Assembly: GCF_007559435.1 (NCBI RefSeq)
Contig: NZ_VMBP01000001.1
Span: forward strand, 124,001-188,000
Source: Ancylobacter moscoviensis
GTDB taxonomy: Bacteria > Pseudomonadota > Alphaproteobacteria > Rhizobiales > Xanthobacteraceae
Reading direction: 5' to 3'
Length of the DNA stretch: 64,000 nucleotides
In this document: positions 39,191 to 47,700 of the stretch, piece by piece
Layout: the number at the start of each line of letters is the position of its first letter
Position numbering within the stretch: position 1 is the stretch's first letter
The notes under the pieces: generated by a model
What the model was told of the DNA's origin: nothing
The model's database searches: none
The model's input: only the letters and a program-made list of their open reading frames with translations
Program-made: the position numbers and the translations under genes

Positions 39191-40168
39191 ATGGCCGATA
39201 GCTTGCCGACCCTGCTGCTCGCCGAACATGACGACGCCAGCCTGAACCCCGTCACCGCCCGCGCGCTCACCGCCGCGAAGGCGCTGGGCGCCCCGGTCCA
39301 TATGCTGGTGGTGGGCGAGAACGCCCGTGCCGCCGCCGAGGCCGCCGCGAAGCTCGACGGCGTTGCCGAGGTCCTCCTGGCCGACGCGCCCGCCTATGCC
39401 CACCGCCTCGCCGAGCCGGTCGCCGCGCTCGGCGTCGCGCTGGCGAAGGAATACGGCGCCGTCGTCGCCCCCTCCACCGCCGTGTGGAAGAGCGTGATGC
39501 CGCGCATCGCCGCCCTGCTCGACGTGATGCAGGTCTCCGACGTGATCGCCGTCGTCGCGCCGGACATCTTCGACCGGCCGATCTACGCCGGCAACGCCAT
39601 CCAGCGCGTGCGCGCCACCGACGGCAAGAAGGTGCTGACCATCCGCACCGCTTCCTTCGCCGCCACCGGCGAGGCAACGGGCGCATCCTCGGCGCCGATC
39701 CGCGCCGTCGAGCCCGCCGGCACCGCGGCCGGCAACGCGGCCCGGTCGAGCTTCGTCGGCGAGGATATCGCCGCCAGCGCCCGCCCCGAGCTCACCGCCG
39801 CCCGCATCATCGTCTCCGGCGGGCGCGCCGTCGGCTCGGCGGAGAACTTCCACGCGGTGATCGAGCCGCTGGCCGACGCGCTGGGCGCGGCGGTCGGCGC
39901 CTCGCGCGCCGCCGTGGACGCGGGCTACGCGCCGAACGACTGGCAGGTCGGCCAGACCGGCAAGGTGGTGGCGCCCGACCTCTACATCGCGCTCGGCATT
40001 TCCGGCGCCATCCAGCATCTCGCCGGCATGAAGGACTCGAAGGTCATCGTGGCGGTGAACAAGGACGAGGAAGCGCCGATCTTCCAGGTGGCCGACTTCG
40101 GCATCGTCGGCGACCTGTTCGAGGTGGTGCCGGCTCTGAAGACCGAAATAGCTAAGGCAAAAGCCTGA
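39191..40168 (+). CDS. etfA: Electron transfer flavoprotein subunit alpha
   Basis: A 325-aa ETF alpha subunit. The C-terminal FAD domain shows [60 protein letters not shown] and [25 protein letters not shown]. It pairs with EtfB just upstream and is followed after 49 bp by 3-hydroxybutyryl-CoA dehydrogenase, linking electron transfer to acyl-CoA metabolism. Confidence 0.97.
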   Translation: MADSLPTLLLAEHDDASLNPVTARALTAAKALGAPVHMLVVGENARAAAEAAAKLDGVAEVLLADAPAYAHRLAEPVAALGVALAKEYGAVVAPSTAVWKSVMPRIAALLDVMQVSDVIAVVAPDIFDRPIYAGNAIQRVRATDGKKVLTIRTASFAATGEATGASSAPIRAVEPAGTAAGNAARSSFVGEDIAASARPELTAARIIVSGGRAVGSAENFHAVIEPLADALGAAVGASRAAVDAGYAPNDWQVGQTGKVVAPDLYIALGISGAIQHLAGMKDSKVIVAVNKDEEAPIFQVADFGIVGDLFEVVPALKTEIAKAKA

Positions 40169-40217
40169 CGGGGCACTATACTGCCACCTGTCGGCGTGGG
40201 GCAAAACGGACGTTGTG

Positions 40218-41099
40218 ATGGCTTTCGAGATCAAGCGAGTCGGCATTATCGGTGCCGGCCAGATGGGCAACGGCATCGCGCATGTGTGCGCGCTCGCCGG
40301 CTATGACGTCGTGCTGAACGACCTCGAGCTGGACCGCATCAAGTCGGGCCTCGCCACCATCAACGGCAACATGGCCCGGCAGGCCGCCAAGGGCCTGTAT
40401 GGCGAGGACGAGAAGAAGGCCGCGCTCGGCCGCATCCACGGCACCGACCAGACGGCGGACCTCGCGGACGTCGACCTGGTGATCGAGGCGGCGGTGGAGA
40501 AGGAGGAGATCAAGCGCAAGATCTTCTCCACGGTCTGCCCGTTCCTGAAGCCGGAGGCGATTCTCGCCACCAACACCTCGTCCATCTCGATCACCCGCCT
40601 CGCCGCCTCGACCGACCGGCCGGAGCGCTTCATCGGCATCCACTTCATGAACCCGGTGCCGATCATGCAGCTCGTCGAGCTGGTGCGCGGTATCGCCACC
40701 GAGGATGAGACCTTCGAGCTGTCCAAGGCCTTCGTCTCGCGGCTCGGCAAGACCTATGCGGTGTCGGAGGACTTCCCCGCCTTCATGGTCAACCGCATCC
40801 TGCTGCCGATGATCAACGAGGCGATCTACACCCTCTATGAGGGCGTCGGCTCGGTGGACGCCATCGACACCGCCATGCGGCTCGGCGCCAACCACCCGAT
40901 GGGCCCGCTGCAACTTGCCGACTTCATCGGCCTCGACACCTGCCTGTCGATCATGCAGGTGCTGCACGAGGGGCTGGCCGATTCCAAGTACCGCCCCTGC
41001 CCGCTGCTGGTGAAATACGTCGAAGCCGGCTGGCTCGGCCGCAAGACCCAGCGCGGCTTCTACGACTACCGCGGCGAGAAGCCGGTCCCGACGCGGTGA
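40218..41099 (+). CDS. hbdA: 3-hydroxybutyryl-CoA dehydrogenase
   Basis: A 293-aa NAD(P)-dependent dehydrogenase for short-chain 3-hydroxyacyl-CoA. The Rossmann motif is [20 protein letters not shown], the catalytic His-Glu region [14 protein letters not shown], and the C-terminal helix ends [11 protein letters not shown]. It completes the etfBA cluster and likely feeds poly-3-hydroxybutyrate or butyrate/acetoacetyl-CoA metabolism. ATG 40218 directly follows an in-frame GTG at 40215, which is an alternative start. Confidence 0.95.
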   Translation: MAFEIKRVGIIGAGQMGNGIAHVCALAGYDVVLNDLELDRIKSGLATINGNMARQAAKGLYGEDEKKAALGRIHGTDQTADLADVDLVIEAAVEKEEIKRKIFSTVCPFLKPEAILATNTSSISITRLAASTDRPERFIGIHFMNPVPIMQLVELVRGIATEDETFELSKAFVSRLGKTYAVSEDFPAFMVNRILLPMINEAIYTLYEGVGSVDAIDTAMRLGANHPMGPLQLADFIGLDTCLSIMQVLHEGLADSKYRPCPLLVKYVEAGWLGRKTQRGFYDYRGEKPVPTR

Positions 41100-41131
41100 A
41101 GAACGAATCTCATTGACGGACAATTGGCGGA

Positions 41132-41713
41132 TTACATCTGGGTAGACTGAAATTTAACAATGGCGGCGGCAACTTCATCCTTCATCTTTTGGTTTATCTC
41201 TTGCAACTGCCCGGCAGAAATGCCAATCACGGGCGGCGTCGCGGGCCAATCGATATAGCGATCTTGATCGAGGAAAACTCTCCGCAGGACGTCCGGATTG
41301 CCACTCACCCTATCAATGATGCGGGCTACCAAGAGCAAAGCGGCTTCCTCTACCAATAGATATTTAGCCTCCCCTCCGACAACATTTTCGGAGCCATATC
41401 GATAGAAGTGATCTGAATGAGACAGTCCGAGCACGCAAAGATCACCAGCCTCGTCAATGGAGATCAGGAACCCTCTATCAACGGACATTTTCAATAGTTC
41501 AGCAATATTGTGACGCACCTTATATTTCCGAAGGTCATCACCATTCACCCCATTGTCAATTAAAAAACTCTTGAGAGCCAACTCAACAGACATAGACAAA
41601 AGATAGCTAGTGGGCTCGCTCATCATATCCTGTCTATTGACATCTACCCAAACAGCTCTTGCGCCACGCCAATAGCGAGCAGCCACAAAGAGCAGCTGCT
41701 TTCCGTTACCCAT
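41132..41713 (-). CDS. AT-rich orphan gene, possible HEPN-like protein
   Basis: A 193-aa, largely helical protein in a stretch of visibly lower GC than its neighbours (by eye under 50%, with AAA/ATT/TTA-type codons). GGAGAG five bases before ATG 41713 is an excellent ribosome site. Residues 42-55 (SVELALKSFLIDNG) and 66-75 (VRHNIAELLK) match the layout of HEPN domains, where an amphipathic helix with E..LK is followed by a His-containing helix. The R67-H68 pair does not form the canonical R-x4-6-H RNase motif, so activity is doubtful. No nucleotidyltransferase or other antitoxin candidate is adjacent. Likely acquired by transfer; family assignment is tentative. Confidence 0.6.
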   Translation of the reverse strand: MGNGKQLLFVAARYWRGARAVWVDVNRQDMMSEPTSYLLSMSVELALKSFLIDNGVNGDDLRKYKVRHNIAELLKMSVDRGFLISIDEAGDLCVLGLSHSDHFYRYGSENVVGGEAKYLLVEEAALLLVARIIDRVSGNPDVLRRVFLDQDRYIDWPATPPVIGISAGQLQEINQKMKDEVAAAIVKFQSTQM

Positions 41714-41906
41714 ATCTTCTCTCCAAAAAATACATAGTACTTACAAAAAATCACATACCCGGACAAATTGCCAATTTATAGCTTTTGATCAATACAATAA
41801 TCACATCCTATATAAACTATAAGCGACGTACTAAGATATTCCTGTCGATCAGACATGACGATACGGAATCGCGGATAGCCCTAATATACCCCACCCCTAA
41901 TTTGCC
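41714..41906. other. AT-rich gene-free flank of the HEPN-like gene
   Basis: About 190 bp, rich in A/T, with no coding frame I would support. It must hold the promoter of the AT-rich gene; TATAAA-like and TACTAT-like boxes exist but no well-spaced pair. The far end joins the native-composition SDR gene abruptly at about 41900. Confidence 0.6.
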
Positions 41907-42803
41907 TCACCCCTCGAAATAGGCCGGGCCGTCGAGATCGGCGAGCAGTCCCGGCCCGGTCGGCCGCCAACCGAGCGCGTCCTGCGTCCACCGGCTGACG
42001 GACGGCACGTCCATCGCCGCGAAAGGGGCGAACCAGCCGAAATGCGCCTCCGCCTCCTGCGGGCCGAGGCCCCTGACCGGCACGCCGAGCCGCCGGCCGA
42101 TCACCTGCGCGATGTCGCGGAAGGCGATGCCCTCCTCGGCGACCGCGTGATAGCGTGCTCCAGCCTCGCCGCTTTCCACCGCCCGCCGGTAGAGCCGCGC
42201 CGCATCGAGCCGATGCACCGCCGGCCAGCGGTTCAGCCCCTCCCCGATATGGGCGGAGACGCCGCTCGCGCGCGCCAGACGAACGAGATGCGGCACGAAG
42301 CCGTGATCGCCGGCGCCGTGCACGGAAGGCGGCAGCCGCACCACGCTGGCATGGCCGCCGCGCGCGGCGATCCGCTCCGCCGCCTGCTCGGAAGCGGCGC
42401 GCGGGTGAGCGGCCGGCCCGCTGGCCGCCCGCGTCTCCTCGGTGGCGACGCCGCCCTGCGACAGCACGCCGATGCCGGAGGTCACGACCAGCGGCCGGCC
42501 CGACCCGGCGAGCGCCTCGCCGAGCGCTTCGATGACCTGGCGGTCCGCCTCGCAATTGGCGCGGAAGGTCGAGAAGTCGTGGTTGAAGGCGGTGTGGATC
42601 ACGCCGTCCGCCCGCGCCGCGGCGACGCGCAGCCCGGGAAGATCGTTGACGTCGCCGCGATGGACGGCGGCGCCTTCCCGCGCGAGTGCCTCCGCGCCCG
42701 CCTCCGAGCGGGCGAGGCCGGTGACCCGGTGGCCGGCGTCGAGAAGCTCGCGGACGACGGCGGAGCCGACGAAGCCCGTCGCACCGGTGACGAAGATATG
42801 CAT
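41907..42803 (-). CDS. Extended SDR-family NAD(P)-dependent oxidoreductase/epimerase
   Basis: A 298-aa protein with the extended-SDR Rossmann motif HIFVTGATGFVGSAVVRELLDAGH. The active-site Ser/Thr and Tyr-Lys region is altered: VVTSGIGVL is present, but no clear YxxxK follows (PRAASEQAAERIAARG), so it may be a non-catalytic or atypical member, similar to SDR family 5/atypical SDRs. It diverges from an AraC-family gene, which probably regulates it. The start ATG 42803 is unambiguous. Confidence 0.85.
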   Translation of the reverse strand: MHIFVTGATGFVGSAVVRELLDAGHRVTGLARSEAGAEALAREGAAVHRGDVNDLPGLRVAAARADGVIHTAFNHDFSTFRANCEADRQVIEALGEALAGSGRPLVVTSGIGVLSQGGVATEETRAASGPAAHPRAASEQAAERIAARGGHASVVRLPPSVHGAGDHGFVPHLVRLARASGVSAHIGEGLNRWPAVHRLDAARLYRRAVESGEAGARYHAVAEEGIAFRDIAQVIGRRLGVPVRGLGPQEAEAHFGWFAPFAAMDVPSVSRWTQDALGWRPTGPGLLADLDGPAYFEG

Positions 42804-42923
42804 GTCGGTTGTCCCTGGAAGCCGGCGGCGCGGCGGATGGCCGCCACATGGGACGGTGATAGGCGCGCGACGCGATACGATCTATCATCCGACGTCCTTA
42901 TTTCCTCCGGGATCGTCCAGACG

Positions 42924-43853
42924 TTGGACCCGCTCTCCGACATCCTCTCGCTGATGAAGCCGCGCAACCTGCTCGCCGCCGGGTTCGAGGCAGGTGGCGA
43001 CTGGGCCGTCCGCTTCCCCGAGAGCCGCGGCAACATCAAGAGTGGGGCGGTGGTCTCCGGCGCCTGCTGGCTTTCCGTCGACGGCCTCCCCGACCCCGTG
43101 CGGCTGGAGACCGGTGACTGCTTCCTGCTGCCCACGGGCCGCAGCTTCAGCCTGGCCTCCGACCTCGCCATCGGCTCCGCCATCGAGCCGATGGACGCGC
43201 AGCACGTCTTCCCGCGCGTGCGCCGGGGCGGCGTGGCGGCGCTGAACGAGGGCCGCGACGTCTCGCTCGTCAGCAGCCGCTTCGCGCTGGAGGGACCGCA
43301 GGCCGGCATGCTGCTCCGCCTGCTGCCGCCACTGGTGCATATCCGGCGGGGCGCGGAAACCGCGATGCTGTGCTGGTCGACCGAGCGGATGATGCAGGAG
43401 CTGCGGGACGGACGGCCCGGCAGCTTCCTCGTCGTCCAGTACCTCGCCCACATGATGCTCGTGCAGGCGCTACGGCTGCACCTCTCCGGGGCCGGGCAAG
43501 GCGTCGGCTGGTTCTTCGCGCTGGCCGACCGGCAGATGAACACGGCGCTGGAAGCCATGCATGCCGAGCCGGCGCACCGCTGGTCGGTGGAAGAACTCGC
43601 CGCCCGCGCCGGCATGTCGCGTTCCGCCTTCGCCGCCCGTTTCCGCGCGACGGTCGGCACGCCGCCGATGGAGTATCTGACCCGCTGGCGGATGCATCTG
43701 GGCGCCGACCGGCTGGCACATTCGCGCGAATCCATCGCCAGCGTCGCGCTGGCGCTGGGCTATCGGTCCGAGAGCGCCTTCAGCATCGCCTTCAAGCGGG
43801 TGATGGGCTCCTCCCCGCGCCGCTACGCCGGCACGACGTCGAACGGCGCCTAG
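42924..43853 (+). CDS. AraC-family regulator with cupin_6-type N-terminus
   Basis: About 309 aa. The N-terminal ligand domain begins LDPLSDILSLMKPRNLLAAGF, a hallmark of AraC regulators with an AraC_binding/cupin_6 domain; the C-terminal pair of HTH motifs is WSVEELAARAGMSRSAFAARF and SIASVALALGYRSESAFSIAF. The TTG at 42924 is chosen because it begins at the family's first conserved residue. ATG 42954 would cut into the domain, and the open frame extends upstream through the SDR promoter. Divergent from the SDR gene across about 120 bp that includes GATACGATCTATC. Its stop overlaps the eamA stop (CTAG). Confidence 0.85.
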   Translation: MDPLSDILSLMKPRNLLAAGFEAGGDWAVRFPESRGNIKSGAVVSGACWLSVDGLPDPVRLETGDCFLLPTGRSFSLASDLAIGSAIEPMDAQHVFPRVRRGGVAALNEGRDVSLVSSRFALEGPQAGMLLRLLPPLVHIRRGAETAMLCWSTERMMQELRDGRPGSFLVVQYLAHMMLVQALRLHLSGAGQGVGWFFALADRQMNTALEAMHAEPAHRWSVEELAARAGMSRSAFAARFRATVGTPPMEYLTRWRMHLGADRLAHSRESIASVALALGYRSESAFSIAFKRVMGSSPRRYAGTTSNGA

Positions 43854-44824
43854 CGCAGCCTCCGCCCGATCCACCGCGCCGGCCGCCCGTCGATCGCCGC
43901 CAGCCCCAGCGCGATCACGCCGAAGCCGAGGAATTCGCGCGGCTCCAGCGCCTCGCCGAGGAACAGCGCCCCGAGCAGGATCGCGCTCACCGGCACGAGG
44001 AAGGTGACCAGCGAGATGTTGGTCGCCCCGTTCCGCGCCAGGATGCGGAAGAAGATGACATAGGCGATACCGGTGGAGAGCACGCCGAGCCCGGCGAGCG
44101 CCCCCAGCACGTGCGGCGAGGGTACCGGCAGCAGCCACGGCCGGTCGATCAGCAGCGCCACCGGCGCCAGCAGCAGGCTGGAGGCCGCGAGCTGCGCCAT
44201 CGCCACGCCGAGCGGCGGCAGGTGCCGGAAGCGGCGGCCGTACACGCTGGCGAAGCCGTAGGAGACCGTCGCCCCGATCGCCGCGAGCTGCGCCGGCAGC
44301 TGGTGCCCGCCGAGCTGGCCGAGCAGCGCCGGCCCCATCATCACCGCGACGCCGGTGAAGCCCAGCGCGACGCCCACCAGCTTGCCGGCGGTGAACTTCT
44401 CGTCGCGCGTGAAGGCCTGTGCCACCAGCACGGTGAAGAGCGGCGTCGCCGCGTTGAGAATGGAGGACAGCCCGCTCGGCATGTGCTGCTGCGACCAGGC
44501 GATCAGCCCGAAGGGAATGATGTTGGCGATCAGCGCCAGCACCGCGAACTCCGCCGCCAGCCCCCGGTTCAGCGGCAGCCGGACGCCGCGCGCCCGCGCG
44601 ATCACGAACAGCGCCAGAGCGCCGATGGCGACGCGGCACAGCACCATGGTCAGCGGCGGGATCTCCTTCACCGCCACCTTGCCGAAGAAGAAGGAACCGC
44701 CCCAGATCAGCGCCAGCAGCACCAGCGCGCCCCAGTCGGCGGCGGCCATCGGCATCGGTCCGGCGACGGAAGTGGCGAGCCCGGTGCGGGCAACAGGCTT
44801 CGAAGCGGGCTCCGAAGCGGACAT
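43850..44824 (-). CDS. EamA/DMT-superfamily transporter
   Basis: A 324-aa permease with ten membrane spans in two EamA repeats (ALIWGGSFFFGKVAVKEIP in the first, LGVLSTGIAYVIFFRIL in the second). Members export amino acids or metabolites; the substrate is unknown. ATG 44824 is preceded by AGGAG; the longer open frame reaches into a palindromic operator and is rejected. The 3' end overlaps the AraC gene's stop by three bases. A perfect 17-bp dyad lies about 90 bp upstream. Confidence 0.9.
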   Translation of the reverse strand: MSASEPASKPVARTGLATSVAGPMPMAAADWGALVLLALIWGGSFFFGKVAVKEIPPLTMVLCRVAIGALALFVIARARGVRLPLNRGLAAEFAVLALIANIIPFGLIAWSQQHMPSGLSSILNAATPLFTVLVAQAFTRDEKFTAGKLVGVALGFTGVAVMMGPALLGQLGGHQLPAQLAAIGATVSYGFASVYGRRFRHLPPLGVAMAQLAASSLLLAPVALLIDRPWLLPVPSPHVLGALAGLGVLSTGIAYVIFFRILARNGATNISLVTFLVPVSAILLGALFLGEALEPREFLGFGVIALGLAAIDGRPARWIGRRLR

Positions 44825-44910
44825 GGATGGCTCCTGCGGCGCGTGAAGCCGCCTCTTAGTCCTTCCCGCGACGCCACGCCACCCGTTTCGCGCCATCGCA
44901 TCCAATAGAT

Positions 44911-44927
44911 GTATTGTTATACAATAC
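44911..44927. promoter_or_regulatory. 17-bp dyad upstream of the EamA transporter
   Basis: GTATTGT-TAT-ACAATAC, perfect seven-base arms in the gap between the divergent eamA-type and small-protein genes. It is AT-rich in a GC-rich genome, so it looks like a regulator site. No dedicated regulator is adjacent other than the AraC gene. Confidence 0.55.
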
Positions 44928-44966
44928 AACCTATAGTCATCGCAGCGACGGGGTCGGGGGGCGGGA

Positions 44967-45269
44967 ATGGCGGTCTTGATGGTTTCCTTCCGCGTGGGCG
45001 ACGCGGGAAATCAGGCCGAGCGCCGGCATTCCATCGTGCAGCACATCCGCGAGGCGGCCCTCGGGGCGGTGCTGCAGGAGGCGGGGTCGCTGTTCATCAT
45101 CGAATCGGCCTGCGGCGCCTCGACGCTGGCGACGCTCATCCGCACCCGCTCGGCGATGGAGCCCCTGTGGGACGGGCTGCTCGTCATCGATCTCTCGGAG
45201 AAGGACTACCAGGCCTGCGGGCAGATCAGCTACCCCCTGACTCTCCACCGCCTCATGGTGCGCCGCTAG
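44967..45269 (+). CDS. Small protein of unknown function (100 aa)
   Basis: Not recognised with confidence. Codon usage is strongly native (G/C in nearly all third positions), and it fills the eamA-tlpA gap exactly. The pattern is beta-alpha-beta-like: LMVSFRVGD, a helix with [18 protein letters not shown], then SLFIIES and [12 protein letters not shown]. This ferredoxin-like layout vaguely recalls the small Cas2-like/SinR-annotated proteins, but no catalytic motif supports it. Start ATG 44967 has a G-rich ribosome site. Stop overlaps the tlpA stop (CTAG). Confidence 0.6.
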   Translation: MAVLMVSFRVGDAGNQAERRHSIVQHIREAALGAVLQEAGSLFIIESACGASTLATLIRTRSAMEPLWDGLLVIDLSEKDYQACGQISYPLTLHRLMVRR

Positions 45270-46087
45270 GGCACCGGCGAGGCGGCGGCGGGCTCCCCGC
45301 CGGCCAGCGCCGCCTTCACCAGCGCCACCGCGTCCGCGCTCGCCCATTCGGCGGGGCCGGCGATATGGCCGATCTCGCAGCCCTTGGCGTCGATCAGCAT
45401 CGTGGTCGGCAGGCCGAAGCCGCGCCCCACCGCGCGCAGGTCCTGGAAGGCCTGCGCCTTCGGGTCGGCATAGAGCGCCAGATTCTTGATGCCGATCTCG
45501 TCGAAGAACGCCTTCGGCTTGTTCGGGTCGCGCGTGTCGATGTTCACCGCCACCACCTCGAAGCCCGGCGTGCCCGCGCCCCCCTTGGCGCCGAGGCTCG
45601 CCTGCAATGCGTCGAGCGCCGGCATCTCCTTGCGGCACGGCACGCACCAGGTCGCCCAGATGTTGACGAGCTTCAGCCCGTCGCCGCCCACCGCCGACAG
45701 CGTCGTCGGCGCGCCGTCCGGGCCGAGGAAGGCGAGATCGGGAATGCGGGTGGGCTTCAGCGTCGGCGCGAAGGCGGCAAGCTCGCCCCTGGCGAGGCCG
45801 GCGATGCGCCGGGCGGTGTCGCTCGCGGCGCGGCAGGCCTCGTCGGGCGCCCCCGCCACGGCCGGCGCCGGCTCTTGCGCCACCTCCGCGCCGCCGTCCG
45901 GCGCGCTCTGCGCATCAGCTCCGACCGCAACGGCGTTGCGCCCGCCGCCCCCGATCCCGTATACGCCTGCCAGCCCGGCGATGGCGCCCAGCAAGACGGC
46001 GGCGGCCACGATCAGGGCGAACCGGCCGCCGGACCGCCCCGAACCGCTGCCAGCGGGCTCGACGGTGTCCTCAGGTCGTTCAGTCAT
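45266..46087 (-). CDS. tlpA: TlpA-like periplasmic thiol:disulfide oxidoreductase
   Basis: A 273-aa membrane-anchored thioredoxin. An N-terminal span ([21 protein letters not shown]) is followed by a low-complexity linker and a TlpA-type domain with [20 protein letters not shown] as redox site and [12 protein letters not shown] later. Such proteins reduce periplasmic partners, for example in cytochrome oxidase assembly. ATG 46087 is chosen; the frame open upstream overlaps argH. It diverges from argH across only 27 bp, as I recall from other Rhizobiales. Confidence 0.9.
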   Translation of the reverse strand: MTERPEDTVEPAGSGSGRSGGRFALIVAAAVLLGAIAGLAGVYGIGGGGRNAVAVGADAQSAPDGGAEVAQEPAPAVAGAPDEACRAASDTARRIAGLARGELAAFAPTLKPTRIPDLAFLGPDGAPTTLSAVGGDGLKLVNIWATWCVPCRKEMPALDALQASLGAKGGAGTPGFEVVAVNIDTRDPNKPKAFFDEIGIKNLALYADPKAQAFQDLRAVGRGFGLPTTMLIDAKGCEIGHIAGPAEWASADAVALVKAALAGGEPAAASPVP

Positions 46088-46114
46088 GGCCGTCCTCGCG
46101 GAGAAAAGTCTAAC

Positions 46115-47500
46115 ATGAGCAACAAGATGTGGGGCGGCCGCTTCGAGACCGGGCCCGATGCGATCATGGAGGAGATAAACGCCTCCATCGGTTTCGACCA
46201 GCGCCTGTACGCGCAGGACATCGCGGGGTCGAAGGCCCATGCCTCGATGCTGGCGGCCCAGGGGATCATCGACAAGGCTGATGCCGAAAAGATCGTCGCC
46301 GGTCTAGACACGATCCTGTCAGAGATCGAGAAGGGCGACTTCACCTTCCAGCGGGCGCTGGAGGACATCCACATGAACGTGGAATCGCGCCTGGCGACGC
46401 TGATCGGCGCCTCCGCCGGCCGCCTCCACACCGCCCGCTCGCGCAACGACCAGGTGGCGACCGACTTCCGCCTCTATGTCCGCGACACCGTCGACACGCT
46501 CGACACCCAGCTCAGGGACCTCCAGCAGGCGCTGGTGGAAAAGGCGCTGGCCCATGCCGATACGGTGATGCCCGGCTTCACCCATCTGCAGACCGCCCAG
46601 CCCGTCACCTTCGGCCACCATCTGCTCGCCTATGTCGAGATGCTCGGCCGTGACCGCGGCCGGCTGGCGGATGCCCGCGCCCGGCTCAACGAGTGCCCGC
46701 TCGGCGCCGCCGCGCTCGCCGGCACCTCCTTCCCCATCGACCGCTTCGCCACCGCGAAGGCGCTCGGCTTCGACCGGCCGACGGCGAACTCGCTCGATTC
46801 CGTCTCCGACCGCGACTTCGTGCTGGAGACGCTGGCCGCCGCCTCGATCTGCGCCATGCACCTCTCCCGCTTCGCCGAGGAGATCGTGATCTGGACCTCG
46901 CCGCTCACCGGCCTGCTCAAGCTGTCCGACCGCTTCACCACCGGCTCGTCGATCATGCCGCAGAAGCGCAACCCGGACGCCGCCGAGCTGGTGCGCGCCA
47001 AGATCGGCCGCATCGCCGGCGCGTTCTCGGGCCTGCTGATGGTGATGAAGGGCCTGGCACTCGCCTACGCCAAGGACATGCAGGAGGACAAGGAAGGCGC
47101 CTTCGACGCCCTCTCCACCCTGTCGCTGATGATCGCGGCGACCGCCGGCATGGTGCGCGACATGGTGCCGGACGCCAAGCGCATGAAGGAAGCGGCCGGC
47201 GGCGGCTATTCCACCGCCACCGACCTCGCCGACTGGCTGGTGCGCGTGCTCGGCCTGCCCTTCCGCGAGGCGCACCACGTCACCGGCCGCATCGTCGCGC
47301 TGGCGGCGGGCAGGGATGTGCCGCTGCACAAGCTCTCGCTGGCCGAGATGCAGGCGGTGGAGCCGCGCATCAACGAGGACGTGTTCGGCGTGCTCTCCGT
47401 TTCGAAATCGGTGGCGAGCCGCGTCTCCTATGGCGGCACCGCCCCGAAGAACGTGCGCACGCAGGCGAAGCGCTGGCTGAAGCAGCTCGCGAAGAAGTAG
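46115..47500 (+). CDS. argH: Argininosuccinate lyase
   Basis: A 461-aa fumarase/aspartase-superfamily enzyme that splits argininosuccinate to arginine and fumarate. The signature [12 protein letters not shown], the earlier HTARSRNDQ and [14 protein letters not shown] are intact. ATG 46115 ([10 protein letters not shown]) matches the family start; the long frame open upstream is not coding. It is followed by a hairpin. In relatives lptM-lysA follow directly; here a metal-ATPase gene does. Confidence 0.97.
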   Translation: MSNKMWGGRFETGPDAIMEEINASIGFDQRLYAQDIAGSKAHASMLAAQGIIDKADAEKIVAGLDTILSEIEKGDFTFQRALEDIHMNVESRLATLIGASAGRLHTARSRNDQVATDFRLYVRDTVDTLDTQLRDLQQALVEKALAHADTVMPGFTHLQTAQPVTFGHHLLAYVEMLGRDRGRLADARARLNECPLGAAALAGTSFPIDRFATAKALGFDRPTANSLDSVSDRDFVLETLAAASICAMHLSRFAEEIVIWTSPLTGLLKLSDRFTTGSSIMPQKRNPDAAELVRAKIGRIAGAFSGLLMVMKGLALAYAKDMQEDKEGAFDALSTLSLMIAATAGMVRDMVPDAKRMKEAAGGGYSTATDLADWLVRVLGLPFREAHHVTGRIVALAAGRDVPLHKLSLAEMQAVEPRINEDVFGVLSVSKSVASRVSYGGTAPKNVRTQAKRWLKQLAKK

Positions 47501-47516
47501 TCGAGCCGGCCGCACT

Positions 47517-47539
47517 CCCTCTCCCCGGCGGGGAGAGGG
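47517..47539 (+). terminator. Hairpin downstream of argH
   Basis: CCCTCTCCCC-GGC-GGGGAGAGGG, a perfect ten-base stem 17 bp past the argH stop. The following bases are T/G-rich (TTGGGGTGAGGGG) and not a pure U-tract. This motif is also common as a dispersed hairpin in alphaproteobacteria. Confidence 0.55.
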
Positions 47540-47600
47540 TTGGGGTGAGGGGTCTTGGACGCTCCGCAAGCGTGTCTCCCCCTCACCGACCCGCGGAGCC

Positions 47601-47662
47601 ATTCCGGGATGACGATGAAACCCACCACAACGTCATCCCCGGGCTTGGCCCGGCCATCCACG
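47601..47662. repeat. REP-like palindromic intergenic element, partial copy 4
   Basis: GTCATCCCCGGGCTTGGCCC...CATCCACG (47632-47662) matches the left half of the element at 3654. A short inverted piece (ATTCCGGGATGAC) precedes it, but the usual second hairpin is missing. It lies between convergent argH and the metal ATPase gene. Confidence 0.65.
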
Positions 47663-47700
47663 CCTTCCCTGCGCTCCCGGGATCGGCCGAATCCCCCCGG

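Noticed and set aside
45266-46087. TlpA-argH as part of a cytochrome biogenesis cluster
   Set aside because: No ccm or cox genes are adjacent; the pair is a known neighbourhood without an established pathway link.
44909-46114. Upstream extension of the argH frame
   Set aside because: Overlaps tlpA and the small gene in antisense or another frame and has no family match; argH starts at 46115.
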